A program made the translations under genes and the position numbers. Below, piece by piece: positions 60,811-64,000 of a stretch of DNA of 64,000 nucleotides; positions within the stretch are counted from its first letter, which is position 1, and each line of letters starts with the position of its first letter. Source of the stretch: Centroberyx gerrardi (taxonomy: Eukaryota > Chordata > Actinopteri > Beryciformes > Berycidae). The notes below the pieces were generated by a model. It was not told where the DNA came from and searched no databases. It saw only the letters and a program-made list of their open reading frames with translations. Location: assembly GCF_048128805.1 (NCBI RefSeq), contig NC_136004.1, forward strand, positions 18,784,185-18,848,184, given 5' to 3'.

Positions 60811-63116
60811 AAGGGGCTGAGCATGTCAGCTGACATCAGGAAGACAGGGGGAACATGACAGCTACACTCAAGATTCCTCATCCCTCACTGAAGCCGGGCT
60901 ACAGGACTCCTGTTTGTCTATTCGATGACGAATTAACTGAAGTCAAGCGGCCATATTGCATACGATAAAAACAGGCTGCAATCACAATATATCCCGCACT
61001 TGTTTATAAAAAGCCTGGAAGTCGCTTGTAACGCCTGAAAGCTTTGGAATGTCTAATGAGGAATCGAAATTCCTCAAGGGTAAAATAACCAGTGTAATCC
61101 CGGAAGAATGGCATGTATACAACCTGAGTCACTTTCAGTCAGAGTGTGTGTGTTTTTTTTTTCTATTCAAACATGGTGTTGAGGGGAAACTGAAGAAAAT
61201 AGTGTTCGAGCGACCGCTGTTATTCTTGCTAACCAGACAAGGCATCTGACTGGCTGATCGAGGTCACAGGCAAACTTTTCAAAGAGTACAGAGAGAATGT
61301 TATAATCCTCAACCAGCCAACACACACACACACACACACAAACACACACAGAGAGAGAGTACAAAATGGCTTAACCATATAGCGTGAAAAACAGCACCAG
61401 CCGCAGGATGTTAAAATTGCAGATGTCCAATGCCAAGTGTTATAAAGCCTGAACCCTCAGCTTGTAACCACAGCATTCTTACACTGAGGCATCAGTCTGC
61501 TCTGCTCTCATACCAGCCAATCATTAACCCGCAGGATGTTCCCACTCTCAAATCCTTCCCCATCCACAGCGGTCAACCTAGATCCCGATGAAGCCACCCT
61601 CGGCCACCAATTTAGGATCCCTTTCTGTTCTCCTTTCACTGCTGGCAGGGATGGCCCACACTGACTCTAGATTACGCACAGGAGTATTCTCTGCATGTGG
61701 CAATTAAATAGCTTCCTCAGCACTGCAATCATCGTAAACACAGAATGACAAGACTCCAAAAACTCCAGAGAGAGAGAGAGAGAGAGGGGGCAAGACGAGC
61801 CAGGGGGCTGAAATGTGATCCCATAGTCCGTGGGGATGGTAGACAGTCATACTCCAGGATTAGAGTTGACTTTCAAGCTCTGTTCAGGAAAGAAAATGTT
61901 TCCTGCAGTTGGACGCACAAACTGACTGGGAGCTACTTGGATAACTTCCTCTGACTATAACACCACCTAAAACAACAGTGATCGATTTCAGTCTGCACAA
62001 AACATGAGCATCAGCTGAGGCGCTGCAGTTTTCTGAAATTAACAACATAAAAAGAGCTGCTCTTTTGACTTGGGACTTGTGAGAAAGTAACCTTGCAGGG
62101 AAGGAAGTCGTATGAATTTTATTGAAATAAAATGATCCCTTACCAGAATCAGGCTGCGATGGGTCTTCGTCTTCGTCCTCCTCATTCAGGCAAAACATGA
62201 GCGGCTCCTCGTAGTCCTGAGTGGAGACATTGAAACAGGGAACCTTTCACCAAATAGCACGCACATTTCCACAGTGGGGCTTTTCATCATGCTACAAACA
62301 TGCCATGAAAACAAAAAAGGAGTAGGATTAAGTACAAAAACAGGAGTGTTTGACAAGTGCCTTGGTGTGTGCATGTGTGTGAGAGAGTGGGAGAGAGAGG
62401 GATCAATTAGCTAACCATCTGTACCACATAAACCAGGTCCTGGAGGATGACCAGAATCATGTACATGCGCCACACCTCTCAAAACACCAATACACACACC
62501 GCCGCTCACAAAGTCTACTATTCACCCATGTGTGCCGACACCTCAACAATGAGAGTGAAACAATATGGAGTATTGAGGGGCAGCGAGGGAGTGGGAGCTC
62601 AACGCCCAATTCCAGCCAGTGTGTTCACACAGAGGTCCGAGGTATGAGAGCGGATGGAGCAAATGGTCATGGAGGTAGAATGGAGAGGAAGAGTTTTGCT
62701 TTCAAATTTGATATCCGGCATTTGAAAAAAGCGACACCTGCTGTTGCAAAATAGTTGACAGCGCAAAATTAAAACTGTGTGTGGTACTTTTTTGAAGGGT
62801 AGTAGATGACTTATGTTCATGTTTGACAAAATGACTACACTTTTACAGACAGTATCCTACCTATATATTTTAGAAATATCGAATGATGAACTTCAGAGTT
62901 TTTTGTAATGAATATAAATATCACCAGATGTACTTAATTTACACATGAGTCCTCAGGAGCCTTGTGACAGTATGAGCATAAGATATTCTGGTTGCAATTA
63001 TTTAGCTCTCTGCTGTGTATGTGAATTAATATGGAAAAATTCTTTCTTGTATTTTAATAAAGTACTCACATTTTCTTCCACAGCCGAGTTGCCTCCATTG
63101 ATATCAGGATACAGCG
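34305..63116 (-). CDS. arhgef28: ARHGEF28 (RGNEF/p190RhoGEF), 5' end outside window
   Basis: Exons from right to left, all phase-consistent: 63070-63116, 62144-62216, [alternative first 58391-58475], 52315-52436, 51734-52092, 50923-51097, 50076-50187, 49767-49847, 48649-48691, 47503-47592, 46746-46869, 45791-45935, 45458-45513, 44628-44685, 43821-44010, 43173-43294, 42826-42966, 42146-42396, 41942-42067, 41650-41767, 40875-41129, 40318-40394, 40042-40220, 39793-39890, 39399-39590, 38634-38762, 38484-38534, 38259-38299, 37915-38016, 37577-37741, 36557-36808, 35423-35792, 34305-34495. From the internal start they give 1,499 residues: [10 protein letters not shown] region, C1 zinc finger (415-463), DH (628-830), PH (860-968), coiled coil (1175-1300) and the C-terminus ENIVYL. 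That ending and VYANxMxxDQ single out ARHGEF28 from AKAP13, ARHGEF2 and ARHGEF18. The family activates RhoA downstream of focal adhesion kinase; the mammalian protein also binds neurofilament mRNA. Confidence 0.95.
34537..35170 (+). mobile_element. Possible solo LTR in last arhgef28 intron
   Basis: The segment begins TGTTGCAGG and ends GTGCCACA. It has a TATA-like CTTTATAAG (about 34703) and an AATAAACATG signal (about 35097) about 70 bases before the right end, the layout of an LTR with U3, R and U5. Orientation is opposite to the host gene. No target duplication is obvious, so the ends are uncertain. Confidence 0.4.
35860..36390. mobile_element. CCGATAT-rich non-autonomous element, copy 1
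   Basis: Sequence with TATCGGCCGATAT-type words at both ends surrounds a core that includes TGGGTCACCCT and AATTTCATTAGTGTTGG. The core reappears in inverted orientation at 43395-43818. A short TA microsatellite (35856-35874) borders it. It lies in an arhgef28 intron. Confidence 0.55.
36557..37741 (-). CDS. arhgef28: arhgef28 coiled-coil exons
   Basis: Exons 37577-37741 and 36557-36808 encode long charged helices rich in Glu, Arg and Gln ([36 protein letters not shown]), typical of the C-terminal coiled coil of this GEF subfamily. The segment ends [14 protein letters not shown]. Confidence 0.9.
40042..42966 (-). CDS. arhgef28: arhgef28 DH-PH catalytic exons
   Basis: Exons 42826-42966 to 40042-40220 encode the tandem DH-PH unit. 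Landmarks are [19 protein letters not shown] (DH start), [18 protein letters not shown] (conserved DH helix, contacts RhoA), [25 protein letters not shown] and [16 protein letters not shown] (PH). The DH-PH unit catalyses GDP release from RhoA. All eight exons are intact, with no premature stops. Confidence 0.95.
40511..40849. mobile_element. Tc1/mariner-type MITE
   Basis: A 339-base element has perfect 29-base terminal inverted repeats beginning ACACTACCAGTCAAAAGTTT. TA precedes the left CACTACCAG; on the right the corresponding dinucleotide is TG, probably a mutated duplication. It has no coding capacity and is of the common fish Tc1-like type. It ends 25 bases from the donor side of exon 40875-41129. 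Confidence 0.85.
41221..41591. mobile_element. hAT-like MITE with AGGGATGGGACGAT ends
   Basis: The 14-base termini AGGGATGGGACGAT are perfectly inverted, and the interior is AT-rich with repeated ATCG(T/A)ATCG-type words. The flanking eight bases do not match, so the target duplication is not confirmed. It lies in an arhgef28 intron. Confidence 0.7.
42518..42600. repeat. LINE tail (TTTATTGATCCCTGTGGGGAAAT)
   Basis: The words AACTTTATTGATCCC and GTGGGGAAAT form the 3' tail of a widespread fish non-LTR retroelement. Confidence 0.7.
43395..43818. mobile_element. CCGATAT-rich non-autonomous element, copy 2
   Basis: This is the opposite-oriented relative of 35860-36390. Its core has CTAATGAAATTATTTTCAG and CAGGGTGACCCAAAACTCTG, and CGATACCGATATT and ATATCGGCCCCATATTG stand near the ends. 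Its right edge almost touches exon 43821-44010. Confidence 0.55.
44340..44405. repeat. (CA)n microsatellite
   Basis: CA tract with CG interruptions in an arhgef28 intron. Confidence 0.95.
44831..45375. mobile_element. Dispersed repeat family A, copy 1
   Basis: This block and 54101-54606 share several diverged but clear segments in the same order: CTCTGCCTCTTCTAC, GGGAATAAGAAAAAT, CCCAGAAATGCAAGGTACAT and CAACCTGCCT. The second copy has short inverted ends (GAAAAATCCACC / GGTGGATTTTTC). It has no coding frame and is probably a non-autonomous DNA transposon. Confidence 0.6.
45458..45935 (-). CDS. arhgef28: arhgef28 C1 zinc-finger exons
   Basis: Exons 45791-45935 and 45458-45513 encode a C1 domain with the complete ligand set: H in NGHQF, CVAC, the pair in QCSNC, HKGC and a final C in AVCGK. 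The intron falls inside the second CxxC. The exon before (46746-46869) ends with the conserved [11 protein letters not shown] segment. Confidence 0.92.
49369..49642. mobile_element. hAT-like MITE with TAGGGCTGCACAATTA ends
   Basis: The 16-base ends TAGGGCTGCACAATTA and its inverted copy differ at one position. The interior has paired TTTTACTGCA words and a TTCTA microsatellite. This terminal type is common among fish hAT elements. It lies in an arhgef28 intron. Confidence 0.75.
51104..53930. repeat. CA/GT microsatellites in arhgef28 introns
   Basis: Pure short tracts occur at about 51104-51123 (CA), 52612-52638 (GT), 52947-52968 (CA) and 53888-53930 (CA with one interruption). Cys-Val or His-Thr frames across them are not genes. 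Confidence 0.9.
54101..54606. mobile_element. Dispersed repeat family A, copy 2
   Basis: This is the second, same-oriented copy of the family at 44831-45375. Inverted ends GAGAAAAATCCACC (left) and GGTGGATTTTTCCTT (right) are visible. It lies in the large intron downstream of the alternative first exon. Confidence 0.65.
56157..56232. repeat. (GA)n microsatellite
   Basis: A GA tract of about 75 bases, slightly interrupted, directly preceded by AGC units. Confidence 0.95.
58391..58475 (-). CDS. arhgef28: arhgef28 alternative first coding exon
   Basis: An ATG in good context (GTCATGG) opens 28 codons beginning [18 protein letters not shown] and ending in a basic run ([10 protein letters not shown]) at a GTACCG donor. 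It ends in phase 1, exactly as exon 62144-62216 does, so it can splice to 52315-52436 without breaking the frame. No polypyrimidine tract or acceptor precedes it, which favours a true first exon. The product would lack the N-terminal ankyrin-like region. Confidence 0.65.
58660..58755. repeat. C-rich low-complexity tract
   Basis: Runs of C, the first about 14 bases long, are separated by CT or TCC units. On the - strand, the sense strand of arhgef28, this is a series of G runs about 190-280 bases upstream of the alternative start codon. Confidence 0.85.
58894..59132. repeat. (CT)n(CA)n followed by (GA)n
   Basis: A pure CT tract of about 70 bases runs into CA units (to 58982). About 100 bases on, GA units (59085-59132) are its complement. 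Confidence 0.95.
60594..60807. repeat. (GT)n and (GA)n microsatellites
   Basis: A GT tract (60594-60636) and a GA tract (60767-60807) lie in the first visible arhgef28 introns; shorter CA tracts occur around 60395-60475. Confidence 0.95.
62144..63116 (-). CDS. arhgef28: arhgef28 upstream exons (long form)
   Basis: Two small exons, 63070-63116 ([15 protein letters not shown]) and 62144-62216 ([20 protein letters not shown]), have good splice borders and join in phase to each other and to 52315-52436. They should lie between the N-terminal ankyrin-like region, encoded beyond the right edge, and the [10 protein letters not shown] segment. Assignment rests on phase and position, since I cannot match them to a known mammalian stretch. 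Confidence 0.6.
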
Positions 63117-63733
63117 CTGGAAGGAGAGAAAACTTATTCAGAGTTGGTCATGCAGCAGCCATAAAACTTCAAAAGTGATTCAAGTATGCACACATGTTTG
63201 TCATAGTTTTTAACGATGTATGCTCTATGTACCACATGCTTTACGTATCTCTGATGTCGACTAAATAAGCTCTTATTTTTCTTTTCTTTTCATAACCTGG
63301 AGGGATCTTTACCGTTTTGCCTTGATCTCCATTTCATTTAACTACCGTGTGTCTCCCAGATCAAAGGACGCGGTGTATGATCACCCACCAGAAACAAAGC
63401 AGCGACACACACAAATTAGTGTTTGGGTGGCGTGATATGCAGTCTGGGGTCACGTAAAAATAAGACAGGAAATCCAGGAGAAGGAAGTGGTAGCGACTCA
63501 TAAAGGATTCAAAGGTTGGGAGAGAAAGCGGAGATGAAAATGAAACCATGAGAGCAGGAGGAAAATCGAGAGAGAGAAAGCAAGGACGATGTAGAGCATA
63601 AGGAAATGCTGAACTACATGGAGGGACATAAGCTGACAAAGGTCTTTCTGTGCCTCAGCATGATGCCATAAAATATGTTCATTCACTGGGGCTGGTACAC
63701 TGATGCCAGCTGGCTCTTATGTTGCATCCCAGT

Positions 63734-63789
<56 letters not shown>

Positions 63790-63902
63790 ACAACCTTAAA
63801 CATATTGCCTCATCCACTGGGGCAGTGAGAGTCTGCAGACATCTTTCAACCTGTGTCTTCTGCTGAGCTACAAGATTCATACCAGAAATCATTGTGTACA
63901 TA

Positions 63903-63937
<35 letters not shown>

Positions 63938-64000
63938 ATATGTGTGTGTGCTTTCAGACTTAGTCTTTTACAGATTGTTCAATGTTTCCTACCCAAACGG
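63117..64000. repeat. Intron end with (GA)n and (GT)n tracts
   Basis: Beyond the first visible arhgef28 exon I see only a GA tract (63734-63786) and a GT tract (63907-63936). The exons for the N-terminal ankyrin-like region must lie outside the window. Confidence 0.8.

Noticed and set aside
1..64000. CRISPR arrays, operons, ribosome binding sites, tRNA or rRNA genes
   Set aside because: The sequence is vertebrate nuclear DNA; the repeats seen are microsatellites or transposons, and no RNA gene fold was recognised.

Overview
The window is nuclear DNA from a vertebrate, almost certainly a teleost fish. Genes are split by GT-AG introns, the proteins match vertebrate families, and introns and spacers carry long CA/GA/CT microsatellites and fish-type DNA transposons and retroelements. 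No species is claimed. All gene models below were built by hand from splice sites and reading phase; no alignment or database search was run, and similarity statements come from knowledge of the families.

Layout: 1-3.4 kb is gene-poor spacer with tetranucleotide repeats and an unusual density of TAGGC(C)TA words. At 3.45-10.07 kb lies ykt6 on the + strand (7 coding exons, 198 residues, R-SNARE) with a long 3' UTR. At 10.34-13.95 kb a four-exon + strand gene encodes a 63-residue single-pass membrane protein I do not recognise. After about 2.7 kb of spacer, a 17-exon - strand gene (17.1-32.9 kb, 900 residues) encodes a class I cytokine receptor of the LIFR/OSMR type. Its first intron is almost wholly a DIRS-type tyrosine-recombinase retrotransposon (26024-32690), which itself holds a 1.26-kb Harbinger-like non-autonomous element (31187-32446). 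About 1.4 kb further right, arhgef28 (Rho guanine nucleotide exchange factor, also called RGNEF or p190RhoGEF) fills 34.3-63.1 kb on the - strand. Its C1, DH, PH, coiled-coil and C-terminal exons are all present; its extreme 5' end runs off the window, and an internal first exon at 58.4 kb appears to start a shorter 1,499-residue form.

The genes share no pathway: ykt6 acts in membrane fusion, the receptor in JAK-STAT signalling, arhgef28 in RhoA activation. The receptor and arhgef28 are tandem and close; the small membrane gene and the receptor gene converge. The most notable structure is the complete DIRS architecture (inverted termini plus internal complementary region) nested in what would otherwise be an intron of about 175 bp.
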